64,000 nucleotides of DNA from Bigelowiella natans CCMP2755 (taxonomy: Eukaryota > Cercozoa > Chlorarachniophyceae): positions 1-64,000 of the forward strand of contig ADNK01002346.1 of the NCBI GenBank assembly GCA_000320545.1. Reading direction: 5' to 3'. Made by a program: the position numbers and the translations under genes. The notes beneath the pieces were generated by a model, which made no database searches, had not been told where the DNA came from, and was given only the letters and a program-made list of their open reading frames with translations. The first letter of the stretch is position 1, and each line of letters begins with the position of its first letter. This document shows, one piece after another, positions 19,901-31,455 of this stretch.

Positions 19901-20378
19901 TCGAAAAGAGTCAGTTAGAAAAGAGATGAAAGCACAAAAGACAGAAGTTGATAAGGCAGATGCGAAACGCAAGCATGCATGGGAAAACGATGTGAATGGC
20001 AGAGAAAAGGTTGGAGAAGACAGTCATCAACCACGACGGAATTCGCAAAGCATAGAAGATACAGTTAAGATTGGAATTGAAGACAGAAACACTATCAACA
20101 CAAGCCAAAGCAGAAAGAATTCTCAAAGTTCTTTGTCGAAAGAAGCTAAACAACTTTTCTCGAAACGAAATCAGGAACTCCATGAACGTAGCCTCCTTAC
20201 AGAGAATGGAATGGCAGAAACAGTACACCATAGTTCTGATGTTGAAATGGGCGATGGAAACATAAGCGGGTTGGAAGACATGCATTTGGATGATTTGAGT
20301 GAGGTCGATGAAGACGCGATTGCAGCAGCGAACATCACTGATGTCAGTGATTTTGAAGGACTCGTCCTCAGCAATTGA
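14796..20378 (+). CDS. Acidic repeat protein with UVR-like motif (frameshifted)
   Basis: Function unknown. Five exons: 14796-14834, 15081-17285, 17462-17536, 17655-17966, 18061-20378. The start MEEEFKLSDGEDE is followed by four 110-residue acidic repeats (15228-16440), an Asp/Ser-rich stretch, a polyalanine run (about 16895-16935), then a highly basic, helical C-terminal part. This contains the segment YTFKPNLNTKEFEKRLGREI and a UVR-like helical hairpin, LRSELEEAMENEDFELCIHL, near 19480-19545. UVR motifs occur in UvrB/UvrC and in several plastid and ClpC-associated proteins. Repeat 2 carries two extra bases (in runs near 15805 and 15822), so the frame breaks at about 15815. Without them the splice phases of all later exons agree and the product would be about 1650 aa. 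This is either an assembly error or a real disabling lesion. Confidence 0.75.
15228..16440 (+). repeat. Four near-identical 330-bp coding tandem repeats
   Basis: Units start at 15228, 15558, 15890 and 16220, spaced 330, 332 and 330 bp. Each encodes 110 residues beginning GSLNIDELEKDIND and ending in an Asp run. Copies 1-3 are almost identical at the DNA level; copy 4 has a handful of substitutions (for example GATGAATCCCTAAATGTAGA) and a diverged tail. High identity implies recent expansion or gene conversion. Confidence 0.95.
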
Positions 20379-20972
20379 ACGCAACACCCAAATGGAAGTT
20401 AGGGACAAAAGTAACATGACACATGCATGGCATGTGCTGTGATCCTCTGTATTTAACACGGCAGCGGAGACGTGGTTAGCAAGCTTCAAATCTATAAATC
20501 GAGAATAGGTAGATCGATGCCATGCACGTACGTTTGCGCCTCTCCATGTGCACATTTGCTCTACGCTGTGTCGTCGTCGTCGGCCATTTTGTATGTGGGC
20601 ACATATGCCATTGGAAGCAGCTGCATACTGGTGCACATGGATGGCATCGTCGCAACGTGAACTTTCAGCGTGAGTTCTCACGGGCATGGAACGACGGCAG
20701 CATGATCGATCATCAGTGCACGCACTACAGCACATCGTTTCGACACTCGATCTAGCATGCACACCATGCCATCAGTAGCATGAGTGATTTGGCCTTTTCT
20801 CGCTACGATGTGTCTAAGATTCTGCGGCTACAAAATTTCCTTCTTATTGTACTAGTGTAAGCAGCGCAGCGTATTATATTAATACGCCAAGTTTCCCCAT
20901 TTATCTTGTTAAAAGACAGAATAGAAATATCAGATTTACAGAAGCTGGAACAGCGTGTTGCGAATATTTACT
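20379..20972. other. Tail-to-tail spacer with palindrome-rich island
   Basis: Gap between convergent stop codons. About 20395-20780 is rich in CATGCATGGCATG, GTACGTAC-like, GTGCAC and GATCGATC words and GTCGTCGTC runs, unlike the AT-rich flanks. Both 3' UTRs fall here. No gene was recognised. Confidence 0.6.
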
Positions 20973-21496
20973 TCATAAAACATTTTTGGGTTTTTTAAAT
21001 GGTCTCGGTGGTCTCTTTGTTGATTGTCTGCCGTTTATACCTTCATTGTCCAATGGGTGTTCTCTATTTACATTTTTTTTCGATGTATCTTCTCGATTTT
21101 GACGTGCAGCTCTTCTCTTCCTGCTATTCTGGGGAGATTTCATTTGCCTCCTTTCATATTTCTGGAAGAAGATATGGATATTAGTAATGTGCTATTTGTA
21201 ATTATGATCATTGATGCAAAGCAGTCAAACAGCCATTGGTTATAGTCCTTGACATTTGCGTAGTTGTCCAAAAGCATAATATTACACATATCGTGCAGCA
21301 GCACCATTTATCATCATCATCATTATCATCATCATCATCCTCGTAGCTAAACTCTGTTTCTACCTATATTATTTTTTACCTCGGCTTTTGTTCCACGAAG
21401 TCCAACAAATTTCTCATAGCGATGTGTCATCTCTTTGTCCGACACACTACTCTTCTTAATCTTCTTCCCGATGTGAATGCTCTGGTAATCACAAAA

Positions 21497-21530
<34 letters not shown>

Positions 21531-22162
21531 ATGATGATGATGGTGATCACAACAACACACTGTGAAAGAAGTGCTGAGAGGAGAAGTGCGTATCAATATA
21601 GTAGCACATCCAAAAATCGATAAGACCGCAAAGCTGTAATTTTGAATGTGTACCTCCTATTACCAGTAGTCATTATTAATAAGAATTGTCGTATAATTAG
21701 CACTAGTACCAGAGCTTCTTCGTTGATAGCATCAATCACTGGATTGAACCCTCCGAATGATCGCCGACCTTCATTGTTACGATATTAATGAATCACAACA
21801 AATAAAAGGCATTATTCGTGCAAAAACAGATGATGCGAATAATGGATGGCTGGCTGCCACCTCCTCCTCCTACTGCATGCAACTGATATTACAACGTCAC
21901 CACTACTACTACACATACACCTGAACCTAGTTTATTACTAATAATACTACGGGGGAATAGATACACCATAAAGGGTTGCTTATTGCTAGCAATATGGAGG
22001 GGGGGTACCTAGAATATATGGTTTGTTGATGTAGTGACTATCAGGGTCATCTTCATTCTCGAAAATAATCAACGATGATGGCGACACACTCGAGGAACCA
22101 CTGACCGAATTTGTATAATTAGATTGATAAAGATGATGATGATGGGCGTGATCATGATGATG

Positions 22163-22194
<32 letters not shown>

Positions 22195-22898
22195 GTTGGC
22201 AGATGATGAAGGTGAGAGAATGAACAAGATAGTTTTTACTACGATGGTGGTGATTATATTGGCAGCGTTTACACACATCGTTATCGCCACGATAATACTA
22301 CTTCTAAAAAATGTGGTTGCTATTAAGATTGATCTCCTTCTCTTTCTCTCTTCACTAACCTAGTTTTCCCTCCTCCTCCCCCCTCGTTTGTCCATTGTGC
22401 CTCCTTTTTCTTTCTGATTCTCGCTGCAGAGTTGGATAAGATTATTAGGGTTATTGGACGGTAGTGAGTAGTAGTAGTACACGCTTGTTTTCAAATGCAC
22501 TTTTATACAACTGTGTGGGCGTAGCGTAATGCTACCAAGTAAATCTATGAACATTCCTTGTTATGTAACTGTGTGGGCGTAGCGTAATGCTACCAAGTAA
22601 ATCTATGAACATTCCTTGTTGGCTCCCTCTATTCTATGGATAACTTTCTATGTGCTTCGAGTTGATGATTAAAATAAAACCTTTCTGTAGCTTTTGAATC
22701 CGCTGGGCCTCAGCTTTGCGCTTCATGAACTATTATCATTGAAGAAGTTGCAATAATACACATGATTTGTTTTTGAGTCGAAACTCATGCTCCCAATCCA
22801 AAATTGTTTGCCCTTCCTTGAGCTCTATCTTTCATATTTATGTATTCAATTTTCAGCAGTTACACCTTCATTTCGCTTAGCTTTTTGGAGAGTACCAT
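20973..22898 (-). CDS. MPHOSPH6/MPP6-like exosome cofactor
   Basis: Small basic RNA-binding cofactor of the nuclear RNA exosome (with RRP6/EXOSC10), involved in 5.8S rRNA maturation. Seven phase-consistent exons (minus strand): 22898-22866, 22729-22681, 22423-22360, 22100-22009, 21768-21710, 21481-21380, 21161-20973; about 195 aa (human 160). Three family blocks are seen: N-terminal MVLSKKLSEMKFMKRK (compare LSKNLLRMKFM in MPHOSPH6), RRSFGGFNPVID (family SFRGFNP), and SVSDKEMTHRYEKFVG (family VSDEEMARRYETLVG). The C-terminal tail is longer than usual and strongly basic (KRPPRPFKKPKNVL). Divergent from the gene at 23420. Confidence comes from the three blocks occurring in the right order and spacing. 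Confidence 0.85.
22509..22620. repeat. 58-bp perfect tandem duplication
   Basis: The block starting AACTGTGTGGGCGTAGCG is present twice head-to-tail (22509-22566 and 22567-22620) in the MPP6-like intron between 22680 and 22424. The copies look identical, so the duplication is recent. Confidence 0.9.
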
Positions 22899-23419
22899 CT
22901 TGACTACTACTTCTACCCTAAGGTGTTCCAAGGGCTGGCTGGGTTTTTTATCTGAAGGAGTATGATGTGATACGCACTACTGCTACTACTACTACGCTTG
23001 GTCTAGGAGCATGTTGTACGATCCTGATGAGTGTGTGCAGTCGTATGAGGGTATTTCAAATTCAAATTAGCCCATATTTGCAAGTCGCAGGACAATAATG
23101 TACTCAATATATCCATCGAATATTATCTGATGATATATCATATGAGATTCTCCACATACGACTTACCATTTTGGGATATATTTGTCAACAATACGCCTTG
23201 CATCTCCCCCATTGTTGTTGAGCCAAGCTCGTAATGCTGCAATCATTTGCTCCCTCCACCCACAGGGGGAGTACAGGACAGGAAGGCAGGATGTAAATGA
23301 TGGCAGAATTATTCTTTGGCTAAATAAAACAATTGAGGCATTAAGAAAAAGATAAGGAGCCCATCTATCTAGCAAATTATGTGTTTTGCAATAATATCCT
23401 CTCTGATTACAATCCAATA
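22899..23419. promoter_or_regulatory. Divergent promoter gap MPP6-like / 23420 gene
   Basis: 521 bp between divergent start codons. A strong minus-strand 5' splice site (GTAAGTCG at about 23167) follows an open stretch at 23249-23168; this could be a 5' UTR exon of the MPP6-like transcript. No core promoter motif is clear. Confidence 0.45.
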
Positions 23420-24706
23420 ATGATGAGAAGAAGCTGCTGCTGCTGCTGCTGGAACATGGTAACAGTTGTGTTGCTTCTATCGACTGTCCTTGCCTTTGGA
23501 GCAGAGGATGGTGCAAATGAAGAAGGGGAAGTCCCTGGCACACGCCACATATATGAAAAAGTAGTATTGAACGAGATGAACAGGCGAATTGATGGCTTGA
23601 AATACCAGAAATATGACGACACTGTGCAGAGAGAAAAACGTCAAAGCGAGGTGTTATCCAGGTAGACTTAAGTAGATTAAATGAATAAGAAAATAACACG
23701 ACGTCAGTGTATTTTTTGCTTTTGTGGAATCCTTTTGAGCGATGCACCCATCCCGCGGGAGAGCAAGCTAGGTGTTATTATATCCATTAAATCAAATTCG
23801 AACAACCATTCCCTTCTTTTCATATGTCTCATCTGAATAATTATCAGAATACGTAAGGAGTCAATGAGTGATTCTCAAGCTGTCAACCCAAAAGCACAGA
23901 ACATGAACATTGGTGACAATGGCGGAAAAGGTGGTGCAAGAGGTAGTAGTATATCAGATGGATCTTCACCGCTGCCAAAGTCATTTTACACAAGACAAGC
24001 TAAGAAGGGTGGGAGAAAAAAGTACATAGGCCCAAGACAGCCTCCCTCTCTGGAGACTGCTGCAACTGACACGTGGACAACGAAGGATGTAAAACGGCAG
24101 ATGAAGTGGGAGAAGGTGTTAGATGGTAACTCCCTTAAAGGATGGAAACCAAAATCAAAGTCACCTCTCACCAGACTGCTTTACGATTTAGGTTGTCAGC
24201 TGCTAGTAGTAGTAATAGTAGTAGTGGTAGTGGTTAGTGGTAGTTGTTCTTAGTATTATCTCTTCATCTCAAGTGATGATTTTAAACGACGTCATACCTG
24301 CTGCTAATTGACTACTCTTTGAATATTGATTGTGTTGTCGTTGCATAAATGTTTTCAACGCAGGAAAGATTCTCACTTACTTGTACCGGCGTTTGACAAA
24401 CCAAGTAGTAATAGTACGAGTAGTTGTAGTACTATCTATCATTAAAGAGAAACCATTCCACACCACATCAACAGATATATAGCGTTCTCCTCTCCTTGCT
24501 GTGATTATTATTAAACACGACGAATAGATATATAACATTCTCCTCTCCTTGGTGTGATTATAATAACGATTTTGTTGTTATTGTTGTTGATGATGATGAT
24601 GATGACGTAAGCTACATATTTATTGAAGAACGCTATGCCATTAACAATGACCACCACCACCATTACCAACATAAAAGCGCTTGCTTTGATAATATCACAC
24701 TCACGA

Positions 24707-24747
<41 letters not shown>

Positions 24748-24857
24748 AATACCTACTACAGGTGTATGGCCTTGGGGTAGATGATCGTGAGCATCTAAAC
24801 TTGATTGCTACGGAATGGTCAGAGAGTTGCAGGAGGTGCTAGTAACATGCTAGCATA

Positions 24858-24901
<44 letters not shown>

Positions 24902-25065
24902 AAGAGCAGGAGATATACTACTTAGCTTGCAACTATTGAGCACCATGCCTTCCCTGTTCTCCTTACTCGAAGAAGCGGCAAATAGCAATAATAAACAACA
25001 CAAACAGCCGCTGATTAATGTTCCTCGCTATTATTTTTAGTAACTAAAACTGCTGTGTGTGCGTG

Positions 25066-25139
<74 letters not shown>

Positions 25140-27447
25140 TATTTTCTTGTGTACACATTTTTCTTTGTTGAATGCGGAAATGTATTATCATGATCAACTT
25201 TTGGAAACCTAAAGTCACCCTGATGCTGGTGCTAAAACATATGATGATGATAACGTACGTCGGCTTATGATTAGATATCGTGAATTAATGGCATCTGGAG
25301 CAGAATTGGGCGAGCATGTCGGAATAATCATCATCATATGCATATATATATATATATATATATATATGGCAGAATTGGGCGAGCATGTCGGAATAATCAT
25401 CATCATAAGTTTTCTCTTTGTCCGAATAAAAATATAACAACAATAATAATAACAACAATAATAATAACAACAATAATAATAACAACAATTATAATAACAA
25501 CAACAAAAACAACGCTCATCATTTGCATAGTACATATGCCTGCAACAGAGAGAGAGAGAGGGGGGGGGGGGGGGGGGGTGATTACTATAAAACATTCTTC
25601 AGAATCCATTTTCAGAAGCTATTTCGACTGCCTTCCATTTGTCCCCAACCCCTTCTTTTCTCTCTCTCCCTCTCTCCCTCTCCCCCTATACTACGTTCTT
25701 TAAAATACATGATGAACAACACACAGGGATGGGACCATATCACATTCAATGCATCAACACTGTATATATGCTTATTGTATGTTAATATGTATGTTTGAGT
25801 GTGTACATGTGTTATATCGTTGTGGAGGGGATATCCTGGGTCGGCGGAATTGTTTCTAAATATATTGACTCTAATAATAAGCTAATGTGAATGATGATGC
25901 CACTAGTTTCTCGAATTGAATCAAGTCCCAAAGTTTGAAGAGTTCTGCCTTCCTTTCCCAGCTTCCAAAGCAAGTAGCACTACACCTTTCCAAACACACA
26001 AAGAAAGGCTTATTCTGCTCAAACAGCATCAACAAAAGGAGTTGGTAATACTATACTATCTAACCATATACATGCTGTAAGAACTGTTGCAAAAGGCTGC
26101 TGCAAGTGAATCAAACCAAAGAGACTACGACAGCAGCAGCAGCAGCAGCAGCAGCAGCAAAGACAATAACATAATGTAGAGCTGAGTGTGTTATATGGTG
26201 GTGTGTGCAAAGACAATGAAGAAATTGTAGCCATCACAACTTTTGTTTTAGTTTTTTATCTTATACCCTGTCTTATTAAACAAATTAATCAAACCGTCTA
26301 CAACAACTTCCAATGCCACAACTACCACTACTACCGCTAATGACCAACATTCTTAGAAATACACGGAGCTCAAACTAGCGAGGGATCTGCGTGAGTTTCA
26401 TCCCGACACAAGGTTGTTGTAGTAATAGTAGTTGTAGTAAGTAGTAGTAGTAGTAGTAGTAGTAGTAGCAGTACAAGAATGTTTATACCGTAGTAGCTTT
26501 CATGGATAAAATTTAACAAATGATCTTAGACGCCTTCTTACCGCTGTCTCTGAAATCATCATCATCATCATCATTTTCTGCCTTGATTTCTTTGCATCCG
26601 TGAATATTACTTCTTAGACTTACTTTTTTGATGCTCTGGAGGCGAAATCACACAATCGATATGATGAGAGGATATAATGTAGGTTAAATTTCAAATGGAT
26701 TGTTCGTGTCCAAACAACTGACATTGACAATTAGCACATGGAAAATACTGCTTTTCAGCATCATCGAATACACCACACATACATACTCGACAAATATTTT
26801 TAGAAATGGTGAAAATAATACACAAAGATTATAGATTTGGTTGAGTGGTCATCGATTTATGTTTGTTAATCTGTTGTTAATAATCAGAGGTGTGTTGAAA
26901 GACTTAAGATGAAACAAGAAGACGTAGAGACGAATGTAATTGTTGTTCAAAACTTGACAACGTTTAACGCTCTTTTACACTTACAATCATAAGTCGAGGA
27001 GACGAGTATCACACAAATCCCACCTACTTATCTTTTGAATTGCAAATAATATGTAAATTATATATTGATGGTTGTATGTGTGTTTATACCTTGGTAGATT
27101 GGCCCTTACTCTGAAAAAGTTAAACTTCCCCCAATGGTGAAAGATCGAATGGCGGTGGAAAAAGGAGGAGCTAAATTCAAATCTATTCATCAAAAACAAA
27201 ATTACAACATTCTCCAACAACAACAACAACAACATAGGGAACACCCTAAGCTAAATCCCCAGCATCGGCAGGGCGACGGTGAAAATCCATTGCCCCTCCT
27301 CCCGCCTTCTACCCAGTCAAAGAACTACGATAAACACAGACCGGGATTCAACGGTGTCGATCTGGTAGGTCAATTTAAGTGTTTAAATTACCATCATTAA
27401 AGATTATGACAGCGTTCTGATGAGTCTACTTTTCACACTAGGAATGA
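23420..27447 (+). CDS. Uncharacterised protein with N-terminal hydrophobic segment
   Basis: Not recognised. Phase-consistent exons: 23420-23661, 23848-24191, 24364-24404, 24762-24835, 25215-25317, 25907-26044, 26357-26412, 26530-26545 (weak), 26888-26935, 27098-27364, 27442-27447; about 444 aa. The start MMRRS is followed by five cysteines and a hydrophobic stretch (TVVLLLSTVLAFG), consistent with a signal peptide or membrane anchor. The rest is soluble, helical and basic, with segments YRELMASGAELGEH, THKERLILLKQHQQKEL and YTELKLARDLREFHPDT, plus a Gln run near 27210. The exon ending at 25317 has its 3' end and splice donor duplicated downstream. If the last intron is retained the protein ends at 27400 instead. 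Start chosen at the first Met preceding the hydrophobic stretch. Confidence 0.6.
24861..25135. repeat. Intronic (TA)n and (TA)n(GA)n microsatellites
   Basis: (TA)19 at about 24861-24898 and a compound (TA)(GA) tract at about 25070-25136, both in the intron between exons 24762-24835 and 25215-25317. A (CA)16 run precedes them at about 24713-24745, just upstream of the 3' splice site at 24761. Confidence 0.9.
25300..25407 (+). repeat. 39-bp direct repeat duplicating an exon end
   Basis: The 39-bp block beginning GCAGAATTGGGCGAGCATG occurs at 25300-25338 and again at 25369-25407, separated by a (TA)n tract. The first copy spans the 3' end of a coding exon and its 5' splice site (GTCGGAAT at 25318). 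The second copy recreates the same splice site at 25387. Confidence 0.9.
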
Positions 27448-28003
27448 ATGAATATCGGTGAGTATGACATGCAACAATGTGCAAGGCGGCATCTTATAGG
27501 AAATGAAATCATTATACTACTACGCATATTTCCATTCATGTGTTTGCTGCAACGTTTAATCATAGCAAGTTCACCACATACACATTGCTTTCGAGCATAG
27601 AATCAAAATACTTCATCACATGTCTACATCTAGAGCAAAATGTTACATCATGTCTAGATGTGCAGCCGACAGCAAATTAAAAATTTCCTCGCCTACCTGA
27701 ACTGTAGAACATCGGCTTCACACAGAATTGATGTTGCACATCTAAACATGCATTCATCGCACACATTGCACTCTAGTACTTGTGCATGCAAACTCCGCTA
27801 GACCTATACAGCTAAGCTAAACTGCAGAAGACTACACTAGCTACATGCATGTGCCTTGGTATGTGTGAGACAGATGTAATTAATCAATTAAATTTGTTCA
27901 ATGGTCATCCTTATGTAGCTATGTGTACATGTATGACGACTAGATAAGACAGATGTATAATGGAATAAGCAACTTGTAAACAAAACATCTCCTCTTCAAG
28001 GTT
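27448..28003. other. Tail-to-tail spacer with CTAG/TGCATG island
   Basis: Gap between convergent stops. Roughly 27600-27960 contains repeated TCTAGA/TCTAGATG, TGTGCATGCA, CTAGC and CATGCATG words with no microsatellites. No gene was recognised. Confidence 0.55.
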
Positions 28004-29245
28004 TTATTCCTTTAGATTCTCCTCCTCCTTTCGCTCTTCGTGAGGTGGATTTTCGATCTTTGAAACGTCATAGTGTTGCTCTTTAGCAATCTGCACATAC
28101 TCTTCGTATATCTGTGCGGATAGAATTGGAGAGATAGATTATGGTTTCGTAGTGTAAGCTTGAAATCTCTTACACTTTTCTTATTTTATTGAAGCCGCCT
28201 TTTTACCTTCTTGTCCATGCTTTTTGATTTACTCATAATCCACAGGTATGCTCTACTTGGATAACCAACCATACAATTTGTATGATCATCGCTAAGCTCC
28301 ATAAGAAGGTATGGTAACTGTCGTAATAAATGGGAGAAGAGAGTGATTATTGGGAGGAGCATGTTATGGCATCAGCTGTAGAATGGTTGTACACAATCAT
28401 CCTCATCATCATCCTCATCATCATCCTCATCATCATCATCGTTGCCGCCGTCTCATCACCATCTTCATTATCATAGCACAAACATCCTCACTTTGACAGG
28501 CCAGAATGGTGATGCTTTCATGCTACCACTTGCCTTTGGATATCCATCTACATACAGTGTCTGATAAAAAGTTGAGACAATAGTAGTAGTAGTAGTAGTA
28601 GTAGTAGCAGTATCAAAGGATGAAAGTTAAATTCATAAAGAACTGTATGTATATGTATATAAGCTAAGTTAAATTCATAAAGAACTTTATGTATATGTAT
28701 ATAACCTGTTGAATCGATTTCTTAGCTCCTGTTACTGTGCCCTTATTAAACTGGAAATCTACTGCAATCTGAAAATACATATACTAGTGTTGACTATACT
28801 AGTGTGACCATGGCACATATAAGAAAGAGATATTTGGACCGAATCGTACGATACTCTAATACTGTATCACAACCCCTATCATCCGCCAAATATATAATTT
28901 CTTTGTGCCCCATGGCAAAAATCCCAATGAAGTACACTGTTATTTATTGATTCGAATCGCAATTTATAAACTCGTAATTAGCTATACAAATAGGTGGATT
29001 TTTTATCGTTTTACAAACCGCTTTCTTTTTAGAATCCCAAGAATATTTTTCAATAGGATTACAAGCGCCTTTTTCAAAATACGTAGGAATTACCCCGATC
29101 ACATACCTACATGGTAAGAAGACATCGCTTAAACAGGAGGGAACACTTGAATACCGCAAGAAACGCACCAATCTCCAATAAATTTCGGAATATCGACATC
29201 TTTGACAGTCCGAAGGGCTGGTAGCTTGCTTGTGCTTGATCCCAT
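28004..29245 (-). CDS. Lipocalin (ApoD/Blc/TIL type)
   Basis: Small beta-barrel lipid-binding protein of the ApoD, bacterial Blc and plant temperature-induced lipocalin group. Six phase-consistent exons (minus strand): 29245-29169, 29106-29019, 28768-28706, 28560-28492, 28317-28207, 28111-28004; 171 aa, the usual size. Lipocalin block 1 reads KFIGDWYVIGVIPTYFEKG (GxW motif), then NPIEKYSWD, VDFQFNKGTVTGAKK, SPFWPVKLPYLLMEL, and the strand-H/helix block VGYPSRAYLWIMSKS followed by helix YEEYVQIAKEQHYDVSKI. The pattern VDFxFNKG...PFWP...VGYPSR is closest to ApoD-like eukaryotic lipocalins. There is no signal peptide; the N-terminus MGSSTSK fits the N-myristoylation consensus (Gly2, Ser6), which suggests a cytosolic, membrane-tethered protein. 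Confidence 0.92.
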
Positions 29246-29652
29246 GGGTTGTTCGTCTTCTTCTTCGCTCCAGTCGTCTAATCTTCCCAAGGTAGCAGTG
29301 CAACGACGTCGACCAATGAGGAGGAGCACTTCTTCTTCCTTTGGTCTAGCTTGATCTCTCAAGATCTCTCAATCTCTAATAAAACTCCAAACATCTCTCA
29401 AGCTCTCTCAAGCTCTCGATCTCCTTCGATCTCTTAGCTCCAAGCTCCACATCCCAGTCGTATGACTAGTATATACCTACAATTTAGTGTAGCGACTTCC
29501 CAAAAAATGATTGGTTTTTAAATTTACGACTGACAATTAAAAGATATCCATCTCTACGAGCAACCTGATTATTCATTCAGAGATCGACCCCCCCCCCCCT
29601 CAATACCTGCCTTCGCCAAATCGAAAGAAAATATCCATCCCTATTATTCACA
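29246..29652. promoter_or_regulatory. Divergent promoter gap lipocalin / MTFP1-like
   Basis: 407 bp between divergent start codons, the shortest such gap here. About 29350-29440 has several ATCTCTCAA / CTCTCAAGCTCTC repeats (probably 5' UTR of the lipocalin transcript), and a C-run sits at 29588-29599 just upstream of the MTFP1-like start. Confidence 0.45.
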
Positions 29653-29678
29653 ATGATAGCGAATAGTGGTGGTTGTGG

Positions 29679-29723
<45 letters not shown>

Positions 29724-31455
29724 GGATAGAAAAAGGTCCTCCTCAACACGAGGAACAGCAGAGCTCCTACTCTCCGGAGTATCCAAGAAGGAAGAGGATG
29801 TTGACATTTATCGTGATACCTGGATTCGGTATTATTAACGATGATTCATGCACTGTGGATTATTGGCATGATGTGTCATATGATGCTGTTTCACAAAAGA
29901 GTATATTACTTTCATCGTTTAAGATCCCTAAAATTTATTGTCTTTGTCGACAAGCAAGCACTCTTAGCACCTTTAAATGATGATTACTCATCTTGTCCGC
30001 TTTTCTAGATATCTAGGATACGCAAATGAACTTGGAGAAGCGTTCCGTCCCCTCGTATCAACTACCTTTGTGAGAGGGACATATGGAGTTTCGACGGTAA
30101 ATAATATATCAACGTCGGTCACATACAGCAGCACGGTTGTGTGCGGTGTGTATGTGTGTGTGTGTGTTTGAGTATGTGATAATATTAATTCTTGTGCAAG
30201 GATGAACCTACTCCAAACTGTTCAATTAGAGGCAGAAATTAATGTGATGATAAGGATAGTACTGATTATTCTTAAACAGGCTTACGTTCTTGCGGATACG
30301 TATGACAAGGTGCAACGATGCAAAAAGGTATTAAGAAGGAAGGTGGTGGAGATAGATACTCTCATTTTTATAGCTAGTAATCCGAAAGCTGATAAGCTCT
30401 GCGTCAGGGACATACAGCGAAAGTCTTCTCCAGCGGTTACAAGTAGATTTCAAACTGCTGAGATGGTAGAGGCGGGGACCGATACGCTCCTTTGGCAGGT
30501 ATATATGCACACATACATGGTAGTAGAGTAGGGAAGTTATTATTATCATAAGTCAGTCGATGTTGTTTTTGCGAAATGTTTTTACTACTACTGCTACTGC
30601 TACTACTACTACTACTACTATCATTAGTACTACTCTGCATTTATTTCGATTATAATCATGATACCATCATCGTCATTATCGTCGCACTATTTGCACGATT
30701 ATGTATTTGTGGGAGGGTTATTTATCAGTTTTTAATCTCATTGACAAAGTAAGAAAGTTTATTACTATGGGAGCGGCATTACTGTATTGTACGTGCTTCA
30801 TGGTTTTTTTATTTAACGTTTACTTAATGGAAAGGTCGTGATTCTGTTCTCTCTTCGTACATAGAAAGCCATGATATCTGCTGTTGTTATAATGTATTCC
30901 ATACAGGGTCTCGCTTCTGTCATTGTACCAGGCTTCACAATTCATCAAATTGTGCATTGGACATCACGTTCATTGCGCGTCATAAAGGCCCCCAAATCTG
31001 CCGTCACAATCATTCCAACTGCTGCAGGACTTGGGTATCATTATTTCATCTCAAAATACATTTCTATGTACACCATATCATCAATCATATGCTATTATAT
31101 CTAACCCTAATCCTAATATTTACAGCATCACCTCTGCGACAACGATTATCACTCAATCCTTTCTTCAAGTTTACTAATTTATACATAGAGGATGCTGTAG
31201 TGTAATCTGTATTCTATTGGTTTGACTCATTATTACAGAGCAATTCCCTTCATCGTTCATCCGATTGATGAGGCCATTCACTGGGTAAACAGAAATGCTT
31301 ATTTTGACAAATAAATCACTCTTGTAAATGGTTCTGAATTTACTTATCTGATAACTTCCTGATGCTGATGTTAATTTTAGCTTGGAGACAATACATGGAG
31401 AGCATGGGCAAAGCCCTTGAAGCGGTGGTACTCACAGAGTGACAAAGATGAATAA
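29653..31455 (+). CDS. MTFP1/MTP18-like mitochondrial fission process protein
   Basis: Inner mitochondrial membrane protein family that controls fission. Six phase-consistent exons: 29653-29828, 30009-30096, 30280-30498, 30907-31034, 31239-31284, 31381-31455; 243 aa (human 166). Conserved blocks: DIYRDTWIRYLGYANELGEA, FRPLVSTTFVRGTYGVST, AYVLADTYDK, TDTLLWQGLASVIVPGFTIH, AIPFIVHPIDEAIHW and a C-terminal LGDNTWRAWAKPLK. Extra length comes from an N-terminal low-complexity region with a threonine run (encoded by (ACT)n, about 29678-29722) and an insert of roughly 45 residues between the ADTYDK and the DTLLWQ blocks. Divergent from the lipocalin gene. Confidence 0.93.

Noticed and set aside
23168-23249. 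Minus-strand coding-like segment (MIAALRAWLNNNGG...) ending in a GTAAGT donor
   Set aside because: Its phase cannot be joined to the MPP6-like first exon, whose own start MVLSKKL matches the family. More likely a 5' UTR exon; not annotated as CDS.
25437-25500. Regularly spaced AACAACAATAATAAT units resembling an array
   Set aside because: A simple (ACA)(ATA) satellite without distinct spacers, so not a CRISPR array. The context is a eukaryotic intron.
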